From contig JAMXBD010000095.1 in NCBI GenBank assembly GCA_024138025.1, positions 1,550,001 to 1,614,000 of the forward strand: 64,000 nucleotides of DNA. The letters are read 5' to 3'. Both the position numbers and the translations under genes were made by a program. This document shows, in pieces, positions 45,900 to 56,668 of the stretch. This DNA is from Combretum micranthum (taxonomy: Eukaryota > Streptophyta > Magnoliopsida > Myrtales > Combretaceae). Every line of letters starts with the position of its first letter. Position 1 is the stretch's first letter. The notes beneath the pieces are model-generated. The model worked only from the letters and a program-made list of their open reading frames with translations. It was not told where the DNA came from and ran no database searches.

Positions 45900-46131
45900 G
45901 GGTCTGTTTGTTTGGTTTTTTTTAGCAGATACAGACACTTTTTTTCAAATTCTTTTTGTAATAAATTATTTATCAAAAAATAGATATAAATAAATAAAAG
46001 TTGATAGTTCTCATCAAAAGATCAAATAGATCAAATATAGACAAAATATAGATGCAAATAAAACAAATTTACACATATCATTTTGAAAAAGATACAGATA
46101 TAGATGAAAAACAGACTATCCAAACAGACCC
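45900..46131. mobile_element. Tourist-like (PIF/Harbinger) MITE, best copy
   Basis: 232 bp with ends GGGTCTGTTTGTTTGG and the complement CCAAACAGACCC, flanked on both sides by TAA (45,897-45,899 and 46,132-46,134), the 3-bp TSD of PIF/Harbinger elements. AT-rich inside, no coding capacity. Two diverged relatives at 32,931 and 40,459. Confidence 0.85.
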
Positions 46132-46134
46132 TAA

Positions 46135-46979
46135 GCATGCTAGAGATTGGTTTTCTCAGTTTCTGATATTCGAATTTTTCATTTTAGTTTTATCCGGACT
46201 TTGATCTTTCGTTATACTTCATGTGGATTGTAAGGACTCGTTTTATGTTTTTGGTTTGTACGAATGGATCTTTTTGTGATTTCCATGTTATTCCAGGTAA
46301 ACTTTACATATTTCATAAATCTAGACGTGAACTATATATTAACTGCCAAAACATGCAACATTAAACACAAAATAAAAATGAAAATTTGTTTCATCTCACC
46401 TTCATTCGGCTCATAAAGAACGATTTGTTCAGCTAAGTTCATCAATTCCCTAGTTTTAGATCGAGTTATTGGTTTAACCAAACCATGATCCTTATTAAGG
46501 CGTCAATGTATATTTTAAGGTATCTTAATTGTTAAAAAGGATACAAACTTCATGATACACACACAAAATATATGTTAGTCATGATGTTACATTTGTTGAG
46601 CATGTCTTCACTTATAAATTAAACTCTTCACATCAATTTATGGATTGTTCTTTATTTTCACAGAGTTGAAATTGTCTTGATACAAATTAAGAACTTTTTT
46701 TCCTATTCCTGGTCTCAAACTCTTCGTATGATTCTATCGTACAGTCTTCATCTTCTAAAAACATGTCAAAATGTCTTACTTCTTCTCTTCATGTTCCTAA
46801 TAAACCTCAAAAACCATAAGCTTGGATTAATAATTTTGTACATGTACATGTACATTATAATATTTTAGCTTCTTCAATAATAGAATCAACACAACACCTA
46901 TTGCATTCTTTACATGCTAATCATGATTTTGCCAATTTACCTATTGGATTATAAGCATCCATTAGGTAATGAGTTGACT
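46135..46979. other. No recognisable gene
   Basis: AT-rich. The stretch from about 46,880 may belong to the copia relic that follows but shows no clear domain. Confidence 0.4.
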
Positions 46980-48430
46980 ATTCATAAGTCTTAGACATAT
47001 TATGAAGCAAAGGAAAGAAGCAAGGGAAGAAAATAGTGCCATTGCCTTAAGGGAAAAAAAAGAGCAATTAGGTCAAAATAGGTTTATAAGGTCAGGTATA
47101 AAGTAAATAGTTCAATTGAACGATTTAAAGCCCATTTGAAAGCTAAACAATACAATCAAGTGAAGGGCATTGACTATGTGTGCACCTTTTTGCTAGTTGC
47201 TAAACTTACCACCATACGTTTATTATCGGCAGTTGCACCAATCAAGAATTGGCATGTTCACCAATTAGATGTAAACAATGCATTTCTCCATGGCTTCTTA
47301 GATGAGGAAATTTATATGGAAATACCAGCTAAATATAAATCAATTCCTAAAAGTCATGTGTGTAAATTGGTGATATCTTTGTATGTTGAAGAAAGCTTTG
47401 CGATAATGGAATCGCAAACTCACACAATTGATTACTTCTTTGGACTTTGTTCAATCAAAGCATGATCATTTACTCTTTTCATGGTTGAACAGAGAAGAGT
47501 TCCTTACATTTTAGTGCATGTTGGTGATGTCTTGGTGGTAAGGAACTCTTTGACTGCTAAATCAGAAGTTAAAAGGTGAATTGATACAACCTTCTCAATA
47601 GAGGATTTAAGAGAGGCTTAGTTTTTCTTAGACATTGAGGTATTTCACACTAATGACAATATTATTTTACATCAATGCAATTTTCTTCTTGATATTCTTC
47701 AAGATGTAGCACTTACTATTGCATAACATTTCAAAGCACCTTTTGCTCTAGGTTTGTGCTTTGATTTAACTTCTAATGATACTTAAGTAGGTCCAAGTTC
47801 TTATCGATACATAGAAGGATGATTATTGTATCTTATTATTACTTAGCCTAACATATCTTACTTCGTTTAGCTGCTCATCCAATTTGTTTCTTGTCCAAGA
47901 ATGACTCATTACTAAGTTACTATTGCTATGTGGAAATATATAAAAGATATCTTTGATTTGGGGGTTTTTTATTCATCACCTTCTTCTTTGGAACTTCATG
48001 GATTTTGTTGATGTTGATTGGGGTTCAAGTGTAATTGATCATAATCCTTAATAGGGCATTGTATGTTTCTTAAATCATCTCTTATTTCATGGAAAACCAA
48101 AAAACAAGCCACCATTTCTACTTTTTCAATCGAAGCCAAATGTTGGGGCATGGCTTCAACTATAAAAGAATAATTGTGGTTATCTTATATGCTTTTATGA
48201 TCTCATGATTTTTCTCCATCTTCCACTTCGCTTACATATAAATAGTAGTTATGCGCTCTTAATAGCAGAGAATCCATGTTTACACAGACAAACAAAACAC
48301 ATTGATGTTGACATGCACTTCATCCAAGACCACGTTAGCAGTGGTTTTCTTCAGATTTGCATGTTTCATCCCAGATTCAAGTTGCTAACATGTTTATTAC
48401 AATCATCAGGGAGCAATAATTAATTTTTTT
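46980..48430 (+). pseudogene. Ty1/copia RT-RNase H relic
   Basis: Conserved copia blocks run in order. These are [70 protein letters not shown] and VCKLVISLY (open 47,136-47,465). VEQRRVPYILVHVGDVLVV follows, where the family has YVDD, so one catalytic Asp is Gly. Then come SIEDLREA-FFLDIEV, SYRYIEG-LLYLIIT, the RNase H block HCMFLKSSLISWKTKKQA, and near the end RQTKHIDVDMHFIQDHV (48,205-48,423). Many stops and several frameshifts. A large part of RT between SLY and the GDVL block is missing. Gag, protease and integrase are not seen. Confidence 0.88.
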
Positions 48431-48760
48431 TATCAAGCTGGGATTGAAGACAAGTTCAAGGGGGTTGCGTATTATGTCATTAACATTTCAAAACTTAAAA
48501 CAACTTCAAGACTTAGAACTTTTGTTATTGATTTTTTGTTGTATAGGCAACTTATACTTATAATTCGTTTAATTCTACATGTATCACATTTTGCACAAGT
48601 GACTTGTATCTAGTGTGTATATATAGTCTTGAACAGTAATAACTAAAATACAACTTACTTCAACAAAAACTTATTTCTTCTTGATATCCTCTATTTTTTC
48701 TTTGCTTAGATGATCAAAGCCTTTGGTCAAGTTGGTTGCATTATCAAATATTAACAATAG
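48431..48760 (+). other. Possible copia 3' LTR
   Basis: After a purine-rich stretch (AAGTTCAAGGGGG, 48,450-48,463) begins TGCGTATTATG, and a TATATATAG occurs near 48,618. This fits the start of a 3' LTR after a polypurine tract, but no second copy is present, so the right end is unknown. Confidence 0.3.
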
Positions 48761-49217
48761 TCTCGTAATCACTCATTTTGACATGTCAATATCCTATTAA
48801 GAAATATTATTTTGTTATTATTGATTTGATATGTGAATCTTTTAAAATAAATGTGAATTTTCATAAGTTTTTTTAGTAAAATTTCTAGAGTGCCATGTAT
48901 TTTAGAGGTATTTTTTTTGTTCATTTGAAACATTTGGAGCAAGAAAATAACTTATTAAAAAAATTTAAAAGTAAGGAGATTGAAGTAAATGACTCAATTG
49001 ATTTTGTTTTCTTTTTATTCCAACCCTTATTTTTATAATATTTTTGAGGAATTTCATCCAATTTATTAAATTTCATTTTCACACATTAGTTTAAACTTCA
49101 TAACAGGCTTAATGAAAGTCCTACTAGTAGTGTATATGTTCTTTCGGCTTCTTTCTATAGTCTACAATCCATTGCCATATGTCTTCCCTATCAATTCATT
49201 TCAAAATATTAAATTTG
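48761..49217. other. No recognisable gene
   Basis: AT-rich sequence without ORFs or clear repeats. Confidence 0.5.
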
Positions 49218-49221
49218 TTAA

Positions 49222-50075
49222 GACCCTGTTTGTTTTGAGGAAAACTATTGTGTAAATTACATAAAAAGAATATCAATGTTTTAGGGTAAGTTCATTTAAG
49301 ATATCAATGTTTTTAGTGGTTAAATAGAGATATCAATATTTGGAGGGTAAATTTAATTAAGGTATCAATGTTTCAAGTAGTTAAAAAAAAGGGGATCAAC
49401 ATTTCATAAAATGAGTTAAATAAGATATCAATAATCTACCGTTAATGAACAATTCGAGAAATTTTATTGAAAACTAATCCAAACTTTGATACTTCAAATG
49501 AACTTTACAAAATATTGATATCTCATTTGAATCACTTTGCAAATTTTTTATACATCTTTTTATCCATTATAAACATTGACACCTTAAATGAACTTATCTC
49601 CAAACGTTGATACCTTCTACTGTAATTTACTCAAAAACTGTTTGTTAATAAAAAATTATTTCCGTTAAAAAAAGTTTTCTTAAAGAGTAGCATGTTTTTA
49701 GGTGTTTAGTGAAATGAAAATAATTTCCTTTGTTTGTTTCTTTTGAATACTTAGATAATGAAAATACCGTGACAATTAATAAAAGAATATATTCTTTGAT
49801 AAGAAGTAAATCTACTTAGAGAAAAATATTAAAATTAATAATAAATTTCATTGGTAGTAAATGATTCATAGATTTGAGTTTGCAAATCATTGGAAAAATA
49901 ACTTATACTTTTATAATCTATAAGTTATTTTCCCAAAAAGTAAGTTATTGATGGGTCTATATTTTCCCAAATAAGAGAAAATGTTTTTTTAACAAGTGTT
50001 TTACTTTTCTTCAAACAAACTTGGAAAAATGAAAATACATCTTTGTAAAAACTATTGATCAAAACAAATAGGGCC
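49222..50075. mobile_element. Tourist-like element carrying a nested MITE
   Basis: Ends GACCCTGTTTGTTTTGAGG and (reverse complement of the right end) GGCCCTATTTGTTTTGATC, flanked by TTAA on both sides (49,218-49,221 and 50,076-50,079), consistent with a TTA/TAA-type PIF/Harbinger site. The inverted ends extend about 30 bp (AAAACTATT on both). A second element (49,250-49,633) sits inside the left arm; without it this element is about 0.47 kb. No coding capacity. Confidence 0.75.
49250..49633. mobile_element. Nested foldback MITE with long inverted ends
   Basis: Left end GTGTAAATTACATAAAAAG, right end (reverse complement) GAGTAAATTACAGTAGAAG. Inverted arms continue for about 60 bp through AAGTTCATTTAAG...TATCAATGTT. 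Flanks AAAACTATT and AAAACTGTT agree at 8 of 9 positions, suggesting an 8- or 9-bp TSD (hAT or Mutator type). Related by its ends to the element at 14,641-14,942. Confidence 0.75.
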
Positions 50076-50133
50076 TTAATTTTAAAAGTTTTATGATATT
50101 TTAGTATTTCACTTAAAACTTAGAAGCTTTCTA

Positions 50134-50908
50134 GCGAGATTATCAAACTCGTGATTCTATGTAGATTGGCTTGGGGGTCAGTAAAATCGGAACATAAAAT
50201 CAAAACATAGAAACGTAAGTTTTTACAACCTTTGCAAAATAGCTTTGAAAAATTATATATATGCTTATAGAAGACGTAGAAAACTTAGAATACATAATAG
50301 ATGTAAGAAAAATAAAATAAAGAAATCAAGTTCATTTTTCCATAATAACTCTTAATCCGTGATATAATATACATGAAAAAAGGGCGAATAGAGACAAAAT
50401 TAATTTATTTTCTATTGTTTTGTTTGAATTAAGTAATAAATTGAAGAAAAATTAAAATTTTCAACTTATTAAATTTTTAATTATATAAATGAAACAAATA
50501 AGATTTCTTATAAACTTTATAACTATAACTTGACTTGAATGAATTCCATAAAGAATAGAGGTTTTTAGGGAGGGGAGGGAGGGAAAAAGATAGAGAGTGT
50601 GTGTAGAAACCAAATAGAAATAACAATAAGAAAGATGCATTATCCTAATTCATAATAGTTGACAAGGTTGTAAAAACATATATAGTTGTATTTTTCATGT
50701 TTTAGCTTATTTGACTTGAATGGGTAGAATTGATGGAATCAGTAAACTCAGTTAAAATCGTAAGATTTTACCAAATTTATATATAGACTGGGTTGAAATC
50801 ATAAGATTCTACTAGAAAATGATTTTACACACACATCAACTCGAAAGAGCCTTCTAAAATTGTAAATTCGTAGAATCGTATGAGTAAAATCGCGATTTTA
50901 ACAACTAT
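50134..50908 (+). mobile_element. hAT-type non-autonomous element, copy A
   Basis: 775 bp flanked by a perfect 8-bp TSD GCTTTCTA (50,126-50,133 and 50,909-50,916). Ends GCGAGATTATCAAACTCG and (reverse complement of the right end) ATAGTTGTTAAAATCGCG are imperfect inverted repeats. Copy B at 54,992-55,744 is the same element in inverse orientation. No ORF. Contains a G-rich run at 50,568-50,583. Confidence 0.85.
50568..50583 (+). other. G-quadruplex motif
   Basis: GGGAGGGGAGGGAGGG: four G-runs with one-base loops in an otherwise AT-rich element. Copy B has only a degenerate C-rich equivalent (near 55,300-55,316). Confidence 0.8.
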
Positions 50909-50992
50909 GCTTTCTAAAATAAGCCTCCAAGTTGCCTATAGCTGGAACTTATCAAAATTTTGACATCACCTGCATGATTAATATAAAATTAA

Positions 50993-51269
50993 GGGTAAAT
51001 ATCACAAATGATATCTAAACTATGGTAAAATTTGAAATTAAGTATTTGAACTTTGAAATTGGACAATTTACTGCCTAAAAAAACTTGTTGTACACGCCAA
51101 TAGTAGCTCTATTATATTCACCATGTAGAATGATAGTCTTAGCTAATTCGATAGAGCTACTATTGGTGTATACAAAAAGTTTTTTTAGGTATTAAACTGG
51201 TCAATTTCAAGGTTTAGATACCTACTTGTATATTTTGTTAAAGTTCAGTTACTATTTGTGATATTAACC
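50993..51269. mobile_element. Foldback MITE with ~120-bp inverted arms, Mutator-type
   Basis: 277 bp made almost wholly of two inverted arms. The left starts GGGTAAATATCACAAATG, the right end reads GTGATATTAACC on the + strand, and the arms meet near GCCAATAGTAGCTCTAT / AGAGCTACTATTGGTG. Flanks TAAAATTAA and TAAAATAAT match at 7 of 9 positions, consistent with a decayed 9-bp TSD. Confidence 0.8.
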
Positions 51270-52164
51270 TAAAATAATTGATAATCTGAAAACATGTTAA
51301 AGAAATTGTTAACAAACTTGGGATCCATTGTGTAAACTTTATCAAACTAAGACCATGCTAAATATTCTATAAATTTTAAATATGCTCGATGGTTTTGTTG
51401 TTTTAAGTTTTAACACTAGAAATTGACAAAAGTACTATAAAAGGTCAAATTACATGTTCAAAAGATGTAATTTAATGAATTTTTTATTCTTGATTTATGC
51501 AAAATGGGTATAGACTTTGTTATGTCTGGACAGATAAGAAATATAAGACTACCCCTAAATCTGGTAGACTATACAACATAAGATTTTACATGATGCAATG
51601 TATAGACACATGGATAATTAAACAACACATTGATGTTTGCTTGTTCGCCAACTTGGCACAACAAACTATGTAGCTATTTATAAGTCACTATAATTAGAAG
51701 AGAAAGCACAACAGGGGAGTGTCTTTTACCCTAGTAAAAATTAGCCTTCAAGGAGTCACCTAAATCTTGAATCCTATTTGCCATTATCTTCTTTTGTACC
51801 TTGCACACACACAAACATGTGAGTTGGTTCTCTATTTAATAAAAATAAGATGAAGAAATTGAGTAAGATGGACCTTGTCTTTAACACATGAATTTGGCAT
51901 AAGTTCATTTTAGAAATCAATTGTGAAACTGAAACCGTAGATGAGTTAGGTTTTCAAACATAATACATAATAAGGGGGAAAATGTATTACATAATCTTTT
52001 GGTGAGATTGTGGTATAGTGGCACTAGGGTTGTATTTGGTGTTGAATAAGTGGATCAGGCCTATTATGGGCTAAAATTGGTGGAAGGCACTAGTGTTGCA
52101 AAGATTCAAGATAAACTTTAAGCCTATGGGACCAGATTTGCAAAATTACAATAGCAAACAAAAC
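51270..52164. other. No recognisable gene
   Basis: AT-rich sequence. The last 180 bases may belong to the leader of the gag relic at 52,790, but no primer site can be fixed. Confidence 0.4.
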
Positions 52165-52172
52165 GTTTGTTC

Positions 52173-52633
52173 TAGAGGTCGGCACGGTTCGGACCCGAAC
52201 CGGAACCGCCGGTTCACGGTTCCACATTTCGTGGAACCGAAACCGGAACCGCCAGAGCCGGGATTGTTCACGGTTCCAAGGAACCGCCGGTTCTGGCGGT
52301 TTCGGTTCCGGTTCCATGAACCATTTTTTTTTTCTGGTGAAATATATGAAAAAAACCAAAACCAAAACCTTACCCCCTACCCCCCAACAACAATCCCCAC
52401 CCCAGAAACAACCTGCATGTCTTCATTTTCTTTTTTTTTTTTAAATAAAATATATGGCGATTCCAGACCCGTTGGAACCGCCGGTTCCATCACGCGAACC
52501 GCTAGGACCCACCGGTTCCGGCGGGTCCTTAGACGGTTCGGAACCGTCACCGACGGGGCGGTTCCCGGGTCAGGAACCGCCGGTGACTGTTCGGAGCGGT
52601 TCCCGGTTCGGAACCGCCCCGTGATGATGTCTA
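52173..52633. mobile_element. GC-rich hAT-type MITE with GGTTCCG repeats
   Basis: 461 bp flanked by a perfect 8-bp TSD GTTTGTTC (52,165-52,172 and 52,634-52,641). Ends TAGAGGTCGGCACGG and (reverse complement) TAGACATCATCACGG share the TAGA....CACGG pattern. Both arms are filled with variants of CGGAACCGCCGGTTC and GGTTCCGG, giving many self-complementary words and a GC content far above the surroundings; a central AT/AC-rich piece (52,322-52,460) separates them. The long ORFs here (190 and 91 codons) are products of the repeat and not genes. Confidence 0.88.
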
Positions 52634-52789
52634 GTTTGTTCTTTTTGACATGGAGTAGCTTTTAGAATTTGTAAATTTACAAATGGCGAATTAGTGAACT
52701 TCAAGTATGATAACTAATGATGCAATTTCATCATCTTCAGCTCATGTTCAGATATCTTTTATAGAGAATATTGAATCTTACATCTGCAA

Positions 52790-53175
52790 AATTAAATTAG
52801 AATTACTAAAGTTTAATGGTTAGGAATTTTTACCATGGATCTTCCAAGCAAATAGATACTTTGATTTTCATCATGTACTTAATCATGAACGCCTTCAGAT
52901 TGCATCTTTTGTCATGGAAGGTGAAGCTTTAGATTGTTTTGAATGGTTGTTTCATAATAATTTGTTGACAACTTGGCCTGCATTTCTCAAAGCACTTAAG
53001 ACCATATTTGGTCCCTTTATTTTTCAGGGTTATGAAGGAAAACTTAGCAAATTAGTGCAACACAATTCTGTCATTGAATATTAACACAAATTTAAAAGTC
53101 TTTAAAAATGAGTTACGGGCCTTTTTAAAAGCTTCTTATAGAGTTGCTTTGTTTCGGATCTTCAACCCTTATTAA
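52790..53175 (+). pseudogene. Ty3/gypsy gag relic (G4)
   Basis: Reads LELLKFNG-EFLPWIFQANRY, FDFHHVLNHERLQIASFVME, GEALDCFEWL, LLTTWPAFLKALKTIFGPF, GYEGKLSKLVQHNSVIEY and a decayed FKSL...VTGL...SCF, which match plant gypsy gag block for block. Stops follow KFNG and SVIEY, and a shift comes before VTGL. No start codon is recognisable upstream. Nothing of pol follows. Confidence 0.85.
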
Positions 53176-54036
53176 TAAAAAAAAAACATGCTTGGCTTTC
53201 AACCTACTAGCCTCATGTATGAAATGTGAAAAAAAAAAAAACACGTATTTATCATTATTAAATTTTAAATATATAAAAAATAAGAAACATATGTTCAATA
53301 TTTAAAAATAGATAAATAAATAATGTTATCCAAAGTCCTTTTTGTCTACTACAAGTAATAGAGTTAATTACTTAAATTATCTTTTTACCTCATTATATAT
53401 TTGTTATTTTGAGTAATTTTTTAAAAAAATTTATATTATAAATATTTCATTCTATAGATATAAACAAATAAAAAGTAAAAATTTATCATTCTATCATTTG
53501 TCCCAATTTACCCCCTTTCTGCTCTTTTAGTTCCTTCCGTTTCGAACATTCTCCCATGTAACACTTTAGATAAAATGATTTATATCAAAAATTAGATCTT
53601 TGTAGATAGTTACGACGCGTGCTGCTCTTTGAACATAGTACGTCTAACTGGCCACTCTTAAAAGTGTTGCATCCCAAAAGGATGACATGTGTATCCATTA
53701 TGATCTCAAGTACATTATTCCCATAATGATTTTAATTAAATCCACAGTACGATGTTACCCATAATCAGTTTTATACATAGTCACAAGCTTAATTTATGAC
53801 AAGTGGCCTGGTTGACAGAGAGCTCGAGGATTCTTATTAAACTCATAACCCATAGGCTTCTTGTCTATTCAGCATTCAATATTCAATTATACCACGACAC
53901 ATGTAGCCTTGTTGAGTATCGAAGTTAAGATTCCAATAATTGACATGCTTGGCAAATAACAATTCGCTAGTACACGAATGAGTACAACTATTTTATGTGA
54001 CTTTTTATATTATTTGAGATTTATTTTTATTTTATT
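53176..54036. other. No recognisable gene
   Basis: AT-rich, with A runs at 53,178-53,187 and 53,229-53,240. 53,590-53,960 is less AT-rich and LTR-like in feel (GTTACGACGCGTGCTGCTC) but has no partner. Confidence 0.4.
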
Positions 54037-54045
54037 TATATTTTA

Positions 54046-56231
54046 GGGATAATATTATATTTACCATATGAAGTTTTACTGAATATATAATTAATTATCT
54101 ATAGTTAAAATTAATCAATTTACTAGTTTCGTTTCCATTTTTAATACATGGTGAGTTTCCATTCATTTATGTTTATGATATAGAGATGCATTCAATTAGT
54201 ACATGCTAGGTTTCATGAAAAATAGCTCATTTTTAGATAATTTGGCAAGAGAATTTTAATAAAGGAATAAAAAATTTAAACAACATAGAAAAGATAAATA
54301 GAAAAAAAAAAAAGGAAAAATCTAATGTGATAGACATTGCAACTTCACAGGAAAGTCTTGTTTGAACAAACCATAGTCATGAATGGTCTCATCGATGAAA
54401 TCTATGACTAAATAAACCCATATTTCTAGATTTGATGAAAAAAGAAAAAAAATAAGAAATCTGTTTATGATTTCTTAATTTAGAGTCTAGAGTTCTTAAT
54501 GATTTTCAATTGTTTTTAGTCTTTAAATTAAAAAAAAAAATAATTCAATATCTCAAAGAAGGAACTTTGCTTCATGAGGTGTTGACGATGCTTTTAGCAT
54601 GTGGGTTGATTCAGCAGAACTAGTTTACAGTGGTGTGGAATCTATTTAGTTTAGTCAAATGGATCTCTCTGGTGGTACTTGTTTCGCTGGTATGTGTTTG
54701 ATCAAAGTCGTGGATCTTTGGTGTTGATGACCATCAAGACCTGAGCTATGATGGTCACGATTTTGGTTTTGAAGTTAATTTTCCAGGATTTACAGCTGTC
54801 AAAGATGTTGTAATGAAGCTTAGTTGTTGGTTGGTTTTGGATTTTGGATTAGTTTTCATAGATTTGAGGTGTCCAGCATGAATGTTTTAATGGGATCTTA
54901 GGTTACGATGGATGGAGGTGATGAGGTTTGGCATTGGTTGCGATGGATGGCGAGATGGGGTTTAGTTTTGGTTGAGCGAGTGTGAAGTTGGCATAGTTGT
55001 CAAAATTGTGATTTTACCCATACGATTCTATGAGTTTACAATTTTAGGAAGCCCTTCCGAGTTGACTCATGGGTAGAATCTATTTTTGGTAGAATTGTAC
55101 GATTTCAATCGAGTCTACATGTAAACTTGGTAGAATCTTATGATTTCAACTGAATTTACCGATTCTACCTATTGAGTTAAATAAGCTAAAATATAGAAAA
55201 ATACAACAATGTGTTTACAAGCTTATAAACTATTAAGAATTAGAATGATGTATATTTCTTTTTGTCCTTTCTATTTGGTTTCCACACACTGCCTCTATTT
55301 TTTTCCCTCCTTCCCTTGAAAACATTTGTTCTATATTTATATAATTCATTTAAGTCAAGTTATAGCTGTAAAGTTTACAAGAAAACTTATTTATTTCATT
55401 TATATAATTAAGCATTTAATAAGTTAAAAATTTTGATTCTCCTTCAATTTATCACTTATTTTAAACAAAACGAGAGAAAATAAATTAATTTTGACTCTAT
55501 TAGCTCTTTTTTATATATGTTATATCATAGATTAAGGATTATTATAAAAAAAAACTTAATTTCTTTTTTTTTTAACATTTATTATCGATTTTATGTTTTC
55601 TACATCTTCTATAAGTATTTTTATAAATTTTCAAAGTTATTTTGCATAGAATATAGAAACTTACGTTTCTATGTTTCGATTTTACGTTCCGATTCTACAG
55701 ATTCCATGGCGATTTTGCATAGAATCGCGAGTTTGACAACCTTGAAAGTTGGTGTGAGTCGGTGATTGTATGTTGAAGGTTTTCTTTGAAATCTAATGTT
55801 TATGAAGGCTTGGAGAGTGATGAAATTTATTCTATGATCGTTGAGAAAGAAAGAGATAAAGAGAGGAGGTCCACTGGAGAAGGTAGTGGAGAAAAAAATG
55901 TCATCGGAGAAGAAAAGAAAATTAAAATAAAAGATAATACAAATTTTCTTCTTTTTTTTAATTTTAGTTTATTGATTTTGTTTTAAAATTTTTCAAACTT
56001 GTATAAAATAATATGGAAAAAAATAAGGAAAATAACTTTTTTAAATGACTTGTTGCATGTCAATAATTTATTTGTTTAAACTGATACGTTATTAACAGTT
56101 TTTAATAGAGTTATATGAGGTATCAAAAATAGAAATCAACTTTAATCTTAGGTAGTAAATTAAAAATTTTAACTTTAAGTAGTTAATTGCATATTTACTA
56201 AAATTTCAAGTAGCAAATACAACATTATCCC
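54046..56231. mobile_element. Mutator-type non-autonomous element with a nested hAT copy
   Basis: 2,186 bp flanked by a perfect 9-bp TSD TATATTTTA (54,037-54,045 and 56,232-56,240). The terminal inverted repeats are about 85 bp: the left end begins GGGATAATATTATATTTACC, the right end (reverse complement) GGGATAATGTTGTATTTGCT, and both continue through AATTAACT/AATTATCT, AGTTAAAATT and TTTACTA. Inside are copy B of the hAT element (54,992-55,744) and two stretches with a more gene-like base mix (54,560-54,991 and 55,753-55,940). These could be captured host sequence, but I cannot identify a source. No transposase. Confidence 0.88.
54992..55744 (-). mobile_element. hAT-type non-autonomous element, copy B (inverted)
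   Basis: 753 bp, the inverted partner of 50,134-50,908. Ends CATAGTTGTCAAAATTGTG and (reverse complement of the right end) CAAGGTTGTCAAACTCGCG. Flanks GAAGTTGG and AAAGTTGG match at 7 of 8 positions. It landed inside the Mutator-type element after that element had inserted. The ORF at 55,517-55,765 is chance. Confidence 0.85.
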
Positions 56232-56240
56232 TATATTTTA

Positions 56241-56633
56241 TATATATTTGATTATTTATAAGTAAAAATATCTATTTTTTTTTTATCTATATCTATATCT
56301 ATATCTATTAATTGGATAAAAATATATTAAAAAAATGATAAAAATAAAATATTAATAGCTATATAGCTTACTGATACTTAATCTTTATTTTTGAAATATC
56401 GAGTTTTTAGTGGCCGTGTGATTATAATCACAAAAAAAAAAGGGGGATTGGGAAAAAAAAAAAAAAGACAAATAAACAAACACACCCATGGAGCTGTTAG
56501 GCTCATCTCAATCGGGTCATAGCAGGAATAGGTTGATGTAATAATGCTACGTTTGGTAAGCCAATCGGTTTTGGGCAACGTTTGGTCGGAAAAGTCACAA
56601 AGTACGAGATGCACGCGCATCGACTTTTCCTTC

Positions 56634-56668
<35 letters not shown>

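Noticed and set aside
52093..52665. 190-codon + strand ORF and 91-codon minus ORF
   Set aside because: Their Pro/Arg/Phe-rich sequence comes from GGTTCCG-type repeats in the hAT MITE, and the ORF crosses both element borders and the TSDs.
54984..55000. A 4-8 kb composite of hAT copies A and B moving together
   Set aside because: Each copy has its own TSD, and B sits inside the Mutator-type element, so they inserted independently.
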